Assembly: GCA_025617745.1 (NCBI GenBank)
Contig: CM046871.1
Span: 29,714,433 to 29,778,432 of the forward strand
Length of the DNA stretch: 64,000 bases
DNA from: Heliocidaris erythrogramma
Lineage: Eukaryota; Echinodermata; Echinoidea; Camarodonta; Echinometridae
Reading direction: 5' to 3'
Each line of letters starts with the position of its first letter. The stretch's first letter is position 1. Of the stretch, positions 1-11,675 are shown piece after piece. A program made the position numbers and the translations under genes. Below the pieces are notes generated by a model. The model was not told the DNA's origin. It made no database searches and was given only the letters and a program-made list of their open reading frames with translations.

Positions 1-515
1 CTTGCCGTGTAGTCCCGCGTATAGCGGTGCATGCAGGATGGTTTCCACTCGAGCGTACGTACGACCTACCTGCAACACACAGACAGCAAGACCAGCTCAT
101 GCAGCATGGTCAGCGTACAGTCCAGGCGTACAAGCGAGATAATCAGGGTGCGTGTCTTGTCAGTGATTTTTATCGACAAATTTGCTCTCAGCCAATCAGA
201 GTACAAGGATTTCAGTAGCTTATAACAGAACAGCTGATCGACGTGAGGACGAGCTGAGGCAAAAGGATGACGTGGGGTGGGCGCATGCACACAGAGGCGA
301 AATCGTTCGATGATAGACTGTAACTTCCAGTCTTTAACGTTAAGTCTTCGATTTTTATGTCAGTTTACACAAAACTACTAACTGTGCAAACTGGAAACTG
401 CACAGGGAGTGAGACTGGAGTTTAAAGTCTAGCAATATGTCATTTGTTTGCATATTCATTTCGTCCCAGACTTCTGGGGAGAAAACTCAAAGCTCTTTTC
501 TCGACCCTCTGAAAC
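1..515. other. No recognisable feature
   Basis: Only short overlapping reading frames of 60-75 codons are present, in conflicting frames, with no recognisable protein motif. I see no gene, RNA or repeat boundary here. Confidence 0.5.
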
Positions 516-628
516 CATGGGCGTTAATCGTGACGTAACTCTATTCATCATGGGGGGGGGGGGGGGGGGGACGACACAATAGCCGTCCCCCCATGATGAA
601 TAGAGTTACATAACGATTAACGCCCATG
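516..628. repeat. Palindrome around a poly-G run
   Basis: The left arm starting CATGGGCGTTAATCG is repeated inverted on the right, ending CGATTAACGCCCATG. The arms are about 42 bp and differ mainly at GTGACG versus GTTATG. The centre is a run of about 20 G followed by a short spacer. It could be a small foldback element; no target duplication could be fixed. Confidence 0.75.
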
Positions 629-892
629 TCTGAAACAGAAAAATACTCGTATCTAAAAAAATACTCAACCGTTTTCAGTAAAAATAATATTATTTCCTAT
701 GTACAAGGGAACTTTCATGATTTTTAAGGTCCAAATAAGGGAGATACAAGAATGTGAATTTTCGAGGATTTCTGCTTCGATAACCGTTAGGAATTCAAAA
801 GCTTTTACGACTTTACGAGGAGTGAATTGTAGTGTAAAGCCGCGCCTGGTTACCATGGCAACAGGCAAATATCCAAGATAACCGCCATTTAT

Positions 893-2632
893 GCTAGTCT
901 TCGGCCACAAAATTTCATGACGCTCAAAAGCAGCATTTTTGGTGTGAAGCTTGCTTAGGCTATATGAAATGATTTTAGCCGAGGAGCCATCACGAAATAT
1001 GTCCGTAACCATGGCAACGGGCAAATATCCAAGATAACCGCCATTTAGGCTGGTCTTCGGCCACGTAAGACAAAATCCTATTTTGTGACGCCCAAAAGCA
1101 GGATTTTGGGTGTGAAGCTGTACAAAATGATTTCAGTCGAATTATTTTTATTTTTTCACTCAAATCATGGAAGACCTCTTTGTTTCAGCTTTAACCAAAG
1201 AAAAAAACCCCGAAAAAAAAGTTGTCGTGGCAATAATAAGTTCATTTTAGCTGTCTTGGAGCCGGTTTCCGGCATAGGGGTGCTGGTCTTCGGCCACATG
1301 CACAAACTCATAGGAGCGTTCGCGCGCTGAGCAAAATGGCAGCGGTCCAAGCAAGCGTCCCACGCCAAAACTTCTCACATACATTAATCCTATCAAAACC
1401 AGTGCAGCAATATCAAACACTGACATCACAATACATACGGAGCTATCGTGTGTGTATCATGCACTGAATAGTGATGACCGCAACGCAACGGTCCATCCGG
1501 ACGCTTTTGGGCTTGTCAATTACGTAATATCCCAGTCTATAACTGAATATTTCTTGTAACGTACAACTCAGTTACTATGTCGCCTTTCGGACAACCCTAC
1601 TCTACTCATGAGTAATCATTGTAGCTTTAAAGAGAAGTGGAATGTATCATATTTAGATAAAGGTTTATGGGCCCAGCATCCCGTCCAGCATATCCCTGAA
1701 ATATGAAATCAACCATAGAATCCATAATAGACGCCGTTATATTGAAATTGTAATTGTTCTGGACTTTTAAGGCTAAAGGGGCTTTCACACCGGGATTTGC
1801 GTAGAGTTGCGTAGAGTTACGTAGTGTTGCGTAGCGACTACGCAACACTACGCTGCCATACGCTGTACCTACGCAAGTCTACGCCGAGGAACGCAAAAAT
1901 AGGTACGCAAATTTTTTTGGCATACTGTCTGCGTACAGCCAGAGAACGCAGTTTATACGCAAGCCTACGCAACACTACGCCACTGTACGCCATTCCTACG
2001 CAACACTACGCCAAAATGCCCCGGTTTCTCAAAAATACATTTTGAGACTTGCGCATGAAATGGCGTAGTGTTGCGTACTGTGGCGTATAGAGCGACGTAG
2101 ACTTGCGTAGACTTGCGTAGACCTGGCGTACATTTGCATATAGTTGCTTATAGTTACTTAAATTTGGCGTACTCATGCTGGATCCTACTGTTTTTCATCT
2201 CTTGACTGCTAGTTTTAACAGATTCGTCCCATTTGACATTAAATCATTCGTGCTCTGCCATTAGTGTTCCTAGGGCTCCAAATGCCGAAGGATAACAACT
2301 TTTTGGAATGGACTTAAACAACTCATTATCTTTTGATTCTACTTCACAGCAGTACAGTGTTCCAGACAGCAGGAAAGAGCAGCCGCGTAGCCAGGATTTC
2401 ATTTTAAGGGGTTCCGGGTTAAGCGTGCGAAATTGCTGAAGAGCACGCAAAGAGTGCTCCCCAGGGGGTGGGGGCAGGGAGGGGGGAGTTTTCCCCTTCC
2501 CGTGCGAAGCGCGAAAGCTTTGACATTTTTTTAGGCGGAAAGTTAGTTCGACGCTCTGACTGCTTTTCAATTATTTGGGTGCAATACTGCACTATAATAA
2601 CACTGGGGGTGGGGGGGGGGGGGGCACAGGGA
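893..2632 (+). repeat. Large dispersed repeat, copy 1 (left of gap)
   Basis: This stretch matches 3,133-4,868 almost base for base, differing by scattered single-base indels. A diverged third copy lies at 24,343-25,237 plus 26,083 onward. It starts with roughly 150-bp tandem subunits marked by GGTCTTCGGCCAC and CAAATATCCAAGATAACCG. Reading frames here are short, shared between copies and without recognisable motifs. From 1,777 it enters the foldback element described at 4,015. Confidence 0.85.
1777..2632 (+). mobile_element. Foldback element, left part, cut by the gap
   Basis: This is the same element as 4,015-5,848. It begins AGGGGCTTTCACACCGGG directly after TAA at 1,774-1,776 and carries the same array built on TACGCAACACTACGC. 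Its right half is lost in the run of N. Confidence 0.75.
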
Positions 2633-3132
2633 NNNNNNNNNNNNNNNNNNNNNNNNNNNNNNNNNNNNNNNNNNNNNNNNNNNNNNNNNNNNNNNNNNNN
2701 NNNNNNNNNNNNNNNNNNNNNNNNNNNNNNNNNNNNNNNNNNNNNNNNNNNNNNNNNNNNNNNNNNNNNNNNNNNNNNNNNNNNNNNNNNNNNNNNNNNN
2801 NNNNNNNNNNNNNNNNNNNNNNNNNNNNNNNNNNNNNNNNNNNNNNNNNNNNNNNNNNNNNNNNNNNNNNNNNNNNNNNNNNNNNNNNNNNNNNNNNNNN
2901 NNNNNNNNNNNNNNNNNNNNNNNNNNNNNNNNNNNNNNNNNNNNNNNNNNNNNNNNNNNNNNNNNNNNNNNNNNNNNNNNNNNNNNNNNNNNNNNNNNNN
3001 NNNNNNNNNNNNNNNNNNNNNNNNNNNNNNNNNNNNNNNNNNNNNNNNNNNNNNNNNNNNNNNNNNNNNNNNNNNNNNNNNNNNNNNNNNNNNNNNNNNN
3101 NNNNNNNNNNNNNNNNNNNNNNNNNNNNNNNN
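2633..3132. other. Assembly gap of 500 N
   Basis: Exactly 500 undetermined bases. The sequence on the left (893-2,632) recurs on the right (3,133-4,868), so the gap may mark a failed join of alleles or a true tandem duplication. Reading frames crossing it have no meaning. Confidence 0.99.
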
Positions 3133-4868
3133 GCTAGTCTTCGGCCACAAAATTTCATGACGCTCAAAAGCAGCATTTTTGGTGTGAAGCTTGCTTAGGC
3201 TATATGAAATGATTTTAGCCGAGGAGCCATCACGAAATATGTCCGTAACAATGCAACGGGCAAATATCCAAGATAACCGCCATTTTTAGGCTGGTCTTCG
3301 GCCACGTAAGACAAAATCCTATTTGTGACGCCCAAAAGCAGGATTTTGGGTGTGAAGCTGTACAAAATGATTTCAGTCGAATTATTTTTATTTTTTCACT
3401 CAAATCATGGAAGACCTCTTTGTTTCAGCTTTAACCAAAGAAAAAAAACCCCGAAAAAAAAGTTGTCGTGGCAATAATAAGTTCTTTTAGCTGTCTTGGA
3501 GCCGGTTTCCGGCATAGGGGTGCTGGTCTTCGGCCACATGCACAAACTCATAGGAGCGTTCGCGCGCTGAGCAAATGGCAGCGGTCCAAGCAAGCGTCCC
3601 ACGCCAAAACTTCTCACATACATTAATCCTATCAAAACCAGTGCAGCAATATCAAACACTGACATCACAATACATACGGAGCTATCGTGTGTGTCATCAT
3701 GCATGAATAGTGATGACCGCAACGCAACGGTCCATCCGGACGCTTTTGGGCTTGTCAATTACGTAATATCCAGTCTATAACTGAATATTTCTTGTAACGT
3801 ACAACTCAGTTACTATGTCGCCTTTCGGACAACCCTACTCTACTCATGAGTAATCATTGTAGCTTTAAAGAGAAGTGGAATGTATCATATTTAGATAAAG
3901 GTTTATGGGCCCAGCATCCCGTCCAGCATATCCCTGAAATATGAAATCAACCATAGAATCCATAATAGACGCCGTTATATTGAAATTGTAATTGTTCTGG
4001 ACTTTTAAGGCTAAAGGGGCTTTCACACCGGGATTTGCGTAGAGTTGCGTAGAGTTACGTAGTGTTGCGTAGCGACTACGCAACACTACGCTGCCATACG
4101 CTGTACCTACGCAAGTCTACGCCGAGGAACGCAAAAATAGGTACGCAAATTTTTTTGGCATACTGTCTGCGTACAGCCAGAGAACGCAGTTTATACGCAA
4201 GCCTACGCAACACTACGCCACTGTACGCCATTCCTACGCAACACTACGCCAAAATGCCCCGGTTTCTCAAAAATACATTTTGAGACTTGCGCATGAAATG
4301 GCGTAGTGTTGCGTACTGTGGCGTATAGAGCGACGTAGACTTGCGTAGACTTGCGTAGACCTGGCGTACATTTGCATATAGTTGCTTATAGTTACTTAAA
4401 TTTGGCGTACTCATGCTGGATCCTACTGTTTTTCATCTCTTGACTGCTAGTTTTAACAGATTCGTCCCATTTGACATTAAATCATTCGTGCTCTGCCATT
4501 AGTGTTCCTAGGGCTCCAAATGCCGAAGGATAACAACTTTTTGGAATGGACTTAAACAACTCATTATCTTTTGATTCTACTTCACAGCAGTACAGTGTTC
4601 CAGACAGCAGGAAAGAGCAGCCGCGTAGCCAGGATTTCATTTTAAGGGGTTCCGGTTAAGCGTGCGAAATTGCTGAAGAGCACGCAAAGAGTGCTCCCAG
4701 GGGGTGGGGCCAGGGAGGGGGGAGTTTTCCCTTCCCGTGCGAAGCGCGAAAGCTTTGACATTTTTTTAGGCGGAAAGTTAGTTCGACGCTCTGACTGCTT
4801 TTCAATATTTGGGTGCAATACTGCACTATAATAACACTGGGGGTGGGGGGGGGGGGGGGGCACAGGGA
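3133..4868 (+). repeat. Large dispersed repeat, copy 2 (right of gap)
   Basis: Near-identical to 893-2,632 at a constant offset of about 2,240 bp. Small differences are mostly one-base indels in homopolymers. Unlike copy 1 it continues past the foldback element into 5,852-6,480, which matches the third copy at 26,240-26,330 and 27,040-27,530. Confidence 0.85.
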
Positions 4869-5848
4869 TCGAGGGGGAGTTTCTTCCTTCCAGCGCGATC
4901 AGCGCGAAAGCTTTGACGTTCTGAAAAATATGAAAGAAAGATGACGGCTCGTGTTGCACCCTTTTCAGGCGAAATGTTAGTTCGATGCCCTGACTGCTTT
5001 TTAATTATTTGGAAGCAATACAGCACTGTATTTAAAGAGATACCCAACCGCAGATTGTGGACGTTTTAATGCCGCGAGAGGGCACCATGATCGTTACCTA
5101 ATCATTCCGTTGCCCCGCGGGGCGCAAACCTCGGATAGACTTGTCGCCGCACAAACATGCACGCTCCACATGAGCTCGAGCTCTCGTGCGAGATTCGGTC
5201 GGCTTCGTGCAGTCGAAATTTAATCCCACTTAGTCCAACGGACGCGTTCGACGCACAAACTTTGTGTACGAGTGAATGGGGCTTACGCAATCCTGACTTT
5301 CCCCACGGCCGCCCGGTGGCGTATCCCTTTAACAGCGGTGGGCGCGCAGGGAAGGGGGAGTTTCCCCCTTCCCGATAACGGCTTGTAGCAACTTTTTAGG
5401 CTTTTTTTCTCTCACTTCCCCCCGCCTTTTCGCTCTCGCTTTTTTTTTGGGGGGGGGGGGGCGACCGCCCCCATCGCCCCCCCATGGCTACGCGCCTGGG
5501 CAAGAGTTGCTTGAGAAGTTCATAAGGCGGCAAATGCTATAGGCCTAATGCTTTTTTCTTTCTTTTTTTTCATCTTCGCTTGCGCACAGAATCCGTACGC
5601 AACCGTAAGCAACACTACGCAGACTTAACGCCTGACCTACGTAAGTGTACGTGGACAAGTTACGCAACCCTACGCTACCCTACGCAGGGACTACGCCGAT
5701 CCACCATTTGTTTTTTCGCAGCGAATTTTGGCGTACGCAGGGACTACGCCGATCCAGTATTTGTTTTTTCATGAGTACGCAGCGAATTTTGGCGTACTCC
5801 CTACGCAAATCTTCGCAACTCTACGCAAATCCCGGTGTGAAAGCCCCT
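4015..5848 (+). mobile_element. Foldback DNA element with TACGCAACAC arrays (Harbinger-like ends)
   Basis: The left end is AGGGGCTTTCACACCGGG and the right end is its inverted copy, CCCGGTGTGAAAGCCCCT. TAA flanks it on both sides (4,012-4,014 and 5,849-5,851). Both subterminal regions are arrays of variants of TACGCAACACTACGC, inverted with respect to each other. The related repeat at 26,237-26,239 has a single TAA and no element, which defines both edges. A 3-bp TWA duplication is typical of PIF/Harbinger elements, but no transposase is present, so it is non-autonomous. The middle holds a poly-G-rich repeat and the TTAA MITE at 5,036-5,328. Confidence 0.8.
5036..5328 (-). mobile_element. TTAA-flanked MITE, copy 1
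   Basis: About 293 bp, starting AGAGATACCC and ending GTATCCCT, flanked by TTAA at 5,032-5,035 and 5,329-5,332. The inverted relative is at 43,751-44,031. Shared internal blocks include GCCCCGCGGGGC and CGTTCGACGCACAAACTTTG. TTAA duplication is the signature of piggyBac and Kolobok elements; the superfamily is not resolved. It sits inside the foldback element, so it arrived later. Confidence 0.8.
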
Positions 5849-5851
5849 TAA

Positions 5852-6480
5852 GGAGCATTCGATTTCGCTACCAGAATATAATACTGACACAACTGAAAAA
5901 TATATATCTTTATGATACATGGTAATATATATATATTTATGGTAAAATATAATCCAGACTACAGGAAGGCAGGCTAGCGGGTGCTAGCGGGGGCTGGCCG
6001 GGAAAGGATGGTACTGGTCTGGCCGGGCAGGATGGTACTGGTCAGACCCGACTACCTGTATTTAGATATTTATTTTATCACAATGTTTATGCAAAACATA
6101 GTATAAACTGTGTATTTTTTTTAAATATCAGGTTTGGTTCTTTGTCAATTTTATATCTGTTTTTTTTTTTATTGACTTAGATAACCATAACTATTCACAA
6201 GTTAATACAAAATTGAAGGAAATTGAAGTCGGTCTCTTGCATAGGCGTACGGCCACAATTTGCGAAGGGGGGGGGGGGGGGGGGAGCTGATGACTGTTGC
6301 CGGAATATCAAATTTCCAGTTTTCAGAAAAAGATGATTTACTATAGTAAAATAATGTTTTTTCGGCATGAACAAATATTAGATAAAATATGAAAAGGAGA
6401 TATTCTTGCCCCTCGCTGCCCGAATATGAGGTGCTGATTGCCCGAGTAGAAACTCTGAAAATCCTTATGCCTAGTTCACA
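5852..6480 (+). repeat. Distal part of the large dispersed repeat
   Basis: Matches the third copy at 26,240-26,330 and 27,040-27,530, including AATCCAGACTACAGGAAGGC and the poly-G stretch near 6,266. No coding capacity is recognisable. Confidence 0.75.
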
Positions 6481-7715
6481 TTTGCCGCGGACGCCGTGTG
6501 ATTTTGCGGGCATCGTACGTCGCTAAGGGCTACGGCATTAGTGTTCACATTGTCTACGGGCATCGTGCAATTTGTTCTTCGGGGCCTCGGGGGCAACCCG
6601 TCTATATTCCGTACGGGCATTGTGCGATGTCAATGCAGTTGCCATACAGTCTCCACAACCTCCATCGTACGGAGCCCGCACGGCTCCCGTGGCGAGGCTT
6701 CACGGAGGTGGTGCGGTGACTGTGCAGTCGCCGTGCCGTTTGAGGATCCCAATCCCCAGCAATAGGGATTATGTGTACATATTTCATATTTTACGGGTAC
6801 TGCATTCTATAGGAATAAATGAATGTAATCTTCGTTCTTTGCTTGCGGGAAAGTCCCCCTTTAAAGAGGTGATAGAGTTTATTGATGAGTGTAAAATTGA
6901 TTTATAGTACTGGTTCATGGATGGAGTTTTGCGGCTGTGTGGATTCACATTGAAATTACCCCCTTGCCTCATTAGCTGCTCGTGTTTGGGCCTGGTGGCC
7001 TCGATTGCTATAGCTGACTGGGCTGGTCCCTTAAATTGTTGGTAAACGGAGCGGCATGAGGTCACCGGGCCTTACCGGGTGAAGCTGGGAGGTTGTGGTG
7101 GGTGATGCAGTTGTGAGTCACATGTACGCTATAAATTTGTATTGTATACTGGTATTAAAGAGGAAAAGGTTTTAGCTAGTCAGTATTGTCACATCTCAGT
7201 TAGGGCAGAAGTACGTTTTCTCTGGGGTAAATCTTCGTCACGAGATGCGAGTTCCAACTGCCCATTAAACCGTTCTCACATGAGAGGAACTCGATCTCGA
7301 GTTTCATCGATGCTAGTCAACCAAAGGGAGGCTCCGAGGGACTCTTACTGGTGACGGCGCTATTGGCGGAGGCTAATTGAGGGGCCGAGTCGGCGTGACG
7401 TCCAGCAGAGGGCAGTCAAGGGACCTAGACAGGATTGGCAAGACGGTCGACTAGGAAGGGGCAGACGATATAGGCCTTCACATCAAAGATGGATCGTCAT
7501 TTATTTCAATAAGATGAGTTTATTTATGTATGATATTTATCTGAACAATTCACCATAGTATATGATTTATATTTCTGCACGTGTCACTTAAGACAAATCA
7601 AAAGAAAAGTAAACTTCGAATAATTAAAATTAAAATATAATTTTCCATTTGTCTCAATCTCATTTATTGAGTCTATTTTGTAACAGTTAAAAAAAAGTTC
7701 AAGAGGTTATTTCTT
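6481..7715. other. GC-rich repetitive patch, then unannotated DNA
   Basis: From about 6,485 to 6,770 the sequence is GC-rich with recurring GGGCATCGT- and GTACGG-type words, suggesting part of another repeat whose ends I could not define. From 6,780 to 7,715 short frames exist (for example about 60 codons ending near 6,907), but I recognise no domain. Confidence 0.35.
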
Positions 7716-7718
7716 AAC

Positions 7719-8455
7719 CCATGACTCATTCATGTCCAGTAGGGGTGAGTGGGACAAAGAATACCCCCCTCCTCTGCCTCATTATATCAGCATCTCTCAA
7801 GAAAGCAACAGTATATATTTCAGGAAGCAGAGTTCTCTACTCTCCAGACTCCAGCCAGGGTAACTTAGATTTTAGATTTGTAAATCAATTTTACTTGAGT
7901 TAAGATGCATCTTTATCTAGGAATACATTATAGTTGCTATCTGCACTTAATGTTGATTCTTGCATTGTAACGAACTATGTTTGTAGTTTGCTGGTTAAAT
8001 AATGTTTCTGATAATGTTGAACTTGACATCATTAAAGTACATTAAAGTTTATTGGTGCAAACCTACCCTGAATGTAATCATGAAGTAATCTAACACACGT
8101 GTTAGTAGATCAGGATTGCTGTAAACTATTGTTGAAGTTTGTTAGATTGTAGCTTTTCTCTCTCTTTCTCTCTGCTATATAATTATAATTATCTATGTAT
8201 ATATTCTCTTTTCCGTCCTATCATTTTTCCGTCCTATCATTTATCCTCTCGCTAGAATTGGACGTGTTGATTCAGCATTACGTGAAGTAGCGTTGTGGTA
8301 TACATGTATTTCATTTTTATTATTTTTGTATACTTTATATGCCACATAGCTGTAGACTAAAACTGAAGATCGGTCTTTTCTCATTTGATACTAGACATTA
8401 TGCAACTTAAGTCAACATTTTCATATCATAATGTGATCTGTATAGATTTGGTTAT
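7719..8455 (+). repeat. LTR fragment of the gypsy-type element
   Basis: Closely matches 10,262-10,995 of the 5' LTR, from CCCATGACTCATTCATG to GATTTGGTTATTTCA. It lacks both LTR ends, so it is a truncated remnant rather than a clean solo LTR. Confidence 0.85.
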
Positions 8456-8487
8456 TTCAAATCTGTACGTGCTTCTGGATCGAATCT

Positions 8488-8740
8488 CTGCATGTGGGAG
8501 CATCGTGGTATAGCTGTTCCCTAGCAAAAGGTTGAGGGTTCGTATCTCTGCCCGGTGCGTATGTCCTTGAACAAGGCATTTTTATGCAAAGTTGTCTCTC
8601 TCCACCCAGGTGTTAAATGGGTACCTGGCAGAATTAATTCCTTGAAATGCACCGTGCGCTGATGAAGGGCTGGCGGAGCTAAAGCTAGGGTATTATAATA
8701 TCCAAACCTTTGGAAGCGCTATAACAGTTTATTATTATCA
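8488..8740 (+). repeat. tRNA-derived SINE
   Basis: A B-box-like GGGTTCGTATCTC near 8,527 follows an A-box-like GTGGTATAGCTG. The body has TGTCCTTGAACAAGGC and CCACCCAGGTGTTAAATGGG, and the tail is ATT-rich. This layout and these body blocks are familiar from SINEs of sea urchins and other marine invertebrates. It splits a duplicated upstream block of the sulfotransferase-like genes, since CTGGATCG...CTCTGCATG is followed by ACTCGAGAGCC without interruption near 9,020. Confidence 0.7.
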
Positions 8741-9156
8741 TTTTGCCACTCGAGAGCCTTGTACGTTCCGTTTCCAATTTCTTTGCTTAGTTAACTTAGG
8801 TGGGAGGGGACACCTTTAGCCCCTCGATCCGATGATGCTGTAATACACAGATAACCATGCCCCGCCTTTTTTAATTTTAAAGAGACTGACGTTCTTAAAG
8901 GGAGCAACAAAACATGTTTTAATTAATATCAGGCCTTACTTGATGAATTCAAAGTTCAAAAATATATTATCAACTGGCTCATATATCAAGATTGTAGGTG
9001 CTTCTGGATCGGATCTCTGCATGACACTCGAGAGCCTAGTACCTAGTACGTTCCGTTTCAATTAAGTTCTCTAGACTGGGCGGTGGAGAGTGTAACTCTG
9101 TTTTATGGTTATTCCGCCTTATATTGGCAAAATCTAGAGAAGGTAGAAAAATGAAA
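8741..9156 (+). repeat. Duplicated upstream flank of the sulfotransferase-like gene
   Basis: About 8,870-9,130 aligns with 28,480-29,080 upstream of the intact paralogue; shared blocks include ACAAAACATGTTT, GAATTCAAAGTTCAAAAA and CGAGAGCC. The paralogues were therefore duplicated with their upstream DNA. The MITE at 28,651-29,018 is missing here. Confidence 0.65.
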
Positions 9157-9385
9157 ATGGCAGATCCTGATAGAAACCCGTTCGAATCTTCTTTTGGGTT
9201 ATGTCAAGAATTATCTTTGGTTTGAACGTTTCACTTACAGTAGTTTTGTTAGGCAACAGTATGAGAGCTGGCCAGTGGCGAAGAAATGCCGATGGAATAT
9301 GAGGGAAACGAAGCGAAAATACAACAAGCAACAGATCTAGCTTTGCACGCATTATGGATAGCAAAATAGTTACTTAACGAGTGGT
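9157..9385 (+). pseudogene. Sulfotransferase-like pseudogene, exon 1
   Basis: This aligns with exon 1 of the intact gene at 29,127-29,398. It keeps the start context, the stretch coding for ERF and RKQYE-like residues, and a splice donor (GTAAGA at 9,386). Relative to the intact exon it has lost the segment coding for the phosphate-binding loop and the following helix, and it has frameshifts and stops. Its downstream partner exon is at 22,255. It is a decayed duplicate whose exons are separated by a nest of transposons. I am confident of the relationship and of the loss of coding capacity. Confidence 0.85.
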
Positions 9386-9456
9386 GTAAGAACAATAATA
9401 ATACTTTGATTCCTCCAAGTTGAGGTACTGGTATATTATGTGTAAATAATATACTG

Positions 9457-9712
9457 TGCTGGTCAAAATTATTAGAACACCTGCTAAAAATTAGCAAAAT
9501 TGATTTTCATTTGTTTATCGATATTTTGTTTCATGTACAAACATTTTCTTGTTGTTGGATCATATAGCAGGGTATAATCAAATCATGTGAAAGGTCAGGG
9601 TCATGGTCAAGTGCATATTTATTAAAATTTCGGTGTTTTTCTTTAAAGATCTCGTAATTTCGCGCCCCAGTAGGACTATATAGTTCTTAAATAGTTTAAA
9701 GCTCTTGTTCTT
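9457..9712 (+). mobile_element. Tc1/mariner-like end fragment
   Basis: GCTGGTCAAAATTATTAGAACACC near 9,459 (first 20 bases GCTGGTCAAAATTATTAGAA) resembles the terminal repeats of many Tc1/mariner transposons. No transposase or opposite end follows before the next repeat begins near 9,713. Confidence 0.4.
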
Positions 9713-10061
9713 ACACTCTAAAAATAATCGGGCAAAAAAATGCCCAACTTTTAACCAACACTGGGCAACATACTATCCACACAACTATTGGTCAAAATTT
9801 GCCCAACTGATGCTGGTCAATCCATTTACTGTGTTGTTGGGCAAATTATATTGCCCATCAGTTGGTGGCCCATCAGATTTTACCAAACTCTACAATTGCC
9901 CAACGGTTGGTTATATTCTCAGTTGGGTAATTATTTGCCCAACCAATCTTACCCAAAAGGATTGCCCAACCCTCTTTTTGTCCAGTTGTTGGGTAATAAA
10001 TATTATGTGGTTGGGCAAATTCAGTTGCCCAATTGTTTCCTTTTTCCTCCAACCTAGGTAA
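9713..10061 (+). repeat. Degenerate TTGGGCAA repeat block
   Basis: About 350 bp packed with variants of TTGGGCAA and TTGCCCAAC in both orientations, starting at ACTCTAAAAATAATCGGGC and ending at the 5' LTR border. The dense inverted short motifs suggest a foldback-type repeat. Reading frames here are a by-product of the repetition. Confidence 0.55.
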
Positions 10062-11600
10062 TGTGACATTGGGTTTTGAACATCAATAAGAAATGACAGA
10101 AAAATATATCCAAATTTGTAATACACCTTTAAAATGCATTCCACATTGATGCATGTGGGTTTTAATGGCCTTTGTTACTGGGGCCAAGCTAATCCCAGTT
10201 TGCACTTGGCTTTGTAACAGTCGTTTGTTTTGGTAATGAATAGGGGTAACTAAGGACACACTGCCCATGACTCATTCATGTCCAGTAGGGGTGAGTGGGA
10301 CAAAGAATACCCTTCCTCCTCTGCTTCATTATATCAGCATCTCTCAAGAAAGCAACACATATATTTCAGGAAGCAGAGTTCTCTACTCTCCAGCCTCCAG
10401 CCAGGGTAACTTAGATTTTAGATTTGTAAATCAATTTTACTTGAGTTAAGATGCATCTTTATCTAGGAATACATTATAGTTGCTATCTGCACTTAATGTT
10501 GATTCTTGCATTGTAACGAACTATGTTTGTAGTTTGCTGGTTAAATAATGTTTCTGATAATGTTGAACTTGACAACATTTATGACAAAGTTTATTGGTGC
10601 AAACCTACCCTGAATGTAATCATGAAGTAATCTAACACACGTGTTAGTAGATCAGGATTGCTGTAAACTATTGTTGAAGTTTGTTAGATTGTAGCTCTCT
10701 CTCTCTCTCTCTCTCTCTCTGCTATATAATTATAATTATCTATGTATATATTCTCTTTTCCGTCCTATCATTTGTCCGTCCTATCATTTATCCTCTCGCT
10801 AGAATTGGACGTGTTGATTCAGCATTACGTGAAGTAGCGTTGTGGTATACATGTATTTCATTTTTATTATTTTTGTATACTTTATATGCCACATAGCTGT
10901 AGACTAAAACTGAAGATCGGTCTTTTCTCATTTGATACTAGACATTATGCAACTTAAGTCAACATTTTCATATCATAATGTGATCTGTATAGATTTGGTT
11001 ATTTCATTGTATTCTCCTTAGTCATTTGAACATAGTGTTGGTGTTTCATTACCGAACACATGCTTTTTTGTGATTTAGCATGTCCGTCAACATAGATATA
11101 AGGGACAGGATTTGATGAATACGGATCAGAGTTAGGGCACGCGGAGGATAATCCACGTAGCCCCATTCACACGCTATTTTAAGACTATTCATAAGATATT
11201 CATGGATGTTTGTAGATACAGGGTTATTCACACTTGGAGTATAATTTGCTTCACAAACCCTAATCTAATTCAAAGCATTATAGTGCATTTTAATTGTTAT
11301 ATTTTACTAAATCATATTCCAATCTCTTTTGGATAAGTATATTCTACCTTGTATTCCTCTACTGTTCTATATAATTACTGTATTAACTACACTGAATACC
11401 TAATCTTGGTTTTGATTAACGTTAGGTGTTGTGTTTATTGTGTGAGGAAACAGGGTTTCGGTTGATTGTACATCTTATTTATTATTCCTTCTTGTATATT
11501 TCATTCATTTTACAGGGTTTAGTTTGGATTTGAATCAACCTCTGCAATAAAAAGAATTGGAAACACAACTTTTGAGTTTACTTCATTTGTTAGTGTTACA
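10062..11600 (+). repeat. 5' LTR
   Basis: Begins TGTGACATT and ends GTGTTACA, giving the usual TG...CA ends. It matches 17,026-18,420 over nearly 1.4 kb. It holds a CT microsatellite near 10,695 and an AATAAA signal at 11,546-11,551. The right border is set by the primer site four bases further on. Confidence 0.9.
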
Positions 11601-11604
11601 AAAG

Positions 11605-11623
11605 TGGCGTAGTCGGCAGGATT
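11605..11623 (+). other. Primer binding site for tRNA-Ser
   Basis: TGGCGTAGTCGGCAGGATT is complementary to the 3' end of animal tRNA-Ser (AGA/UGA type) including the CCA tail, over 19 bases. It lies four bases after the LTR end, as expected for priming minus-strand DNA. Confidence 0.85.
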
Positions 11624-11675
11624 GCAGATTAATTTGATCATCCTCTACCCCTCGCTGGAGAATAACATCAGCATC

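Noticed and set aside
1627-2045. Frames conserved between the two copies beside the gap (for example 73 codons at 1,824-2,045)
   Set aside because: They are identical because the DNA is duplicated; the sequence is the TACGCAACAC array, not a gene.
2419-3198. Long frames of about 190-240 codons near the start of the window
   Set aside because: They run through 500 undetermined bases and have no coding evidence on either side.
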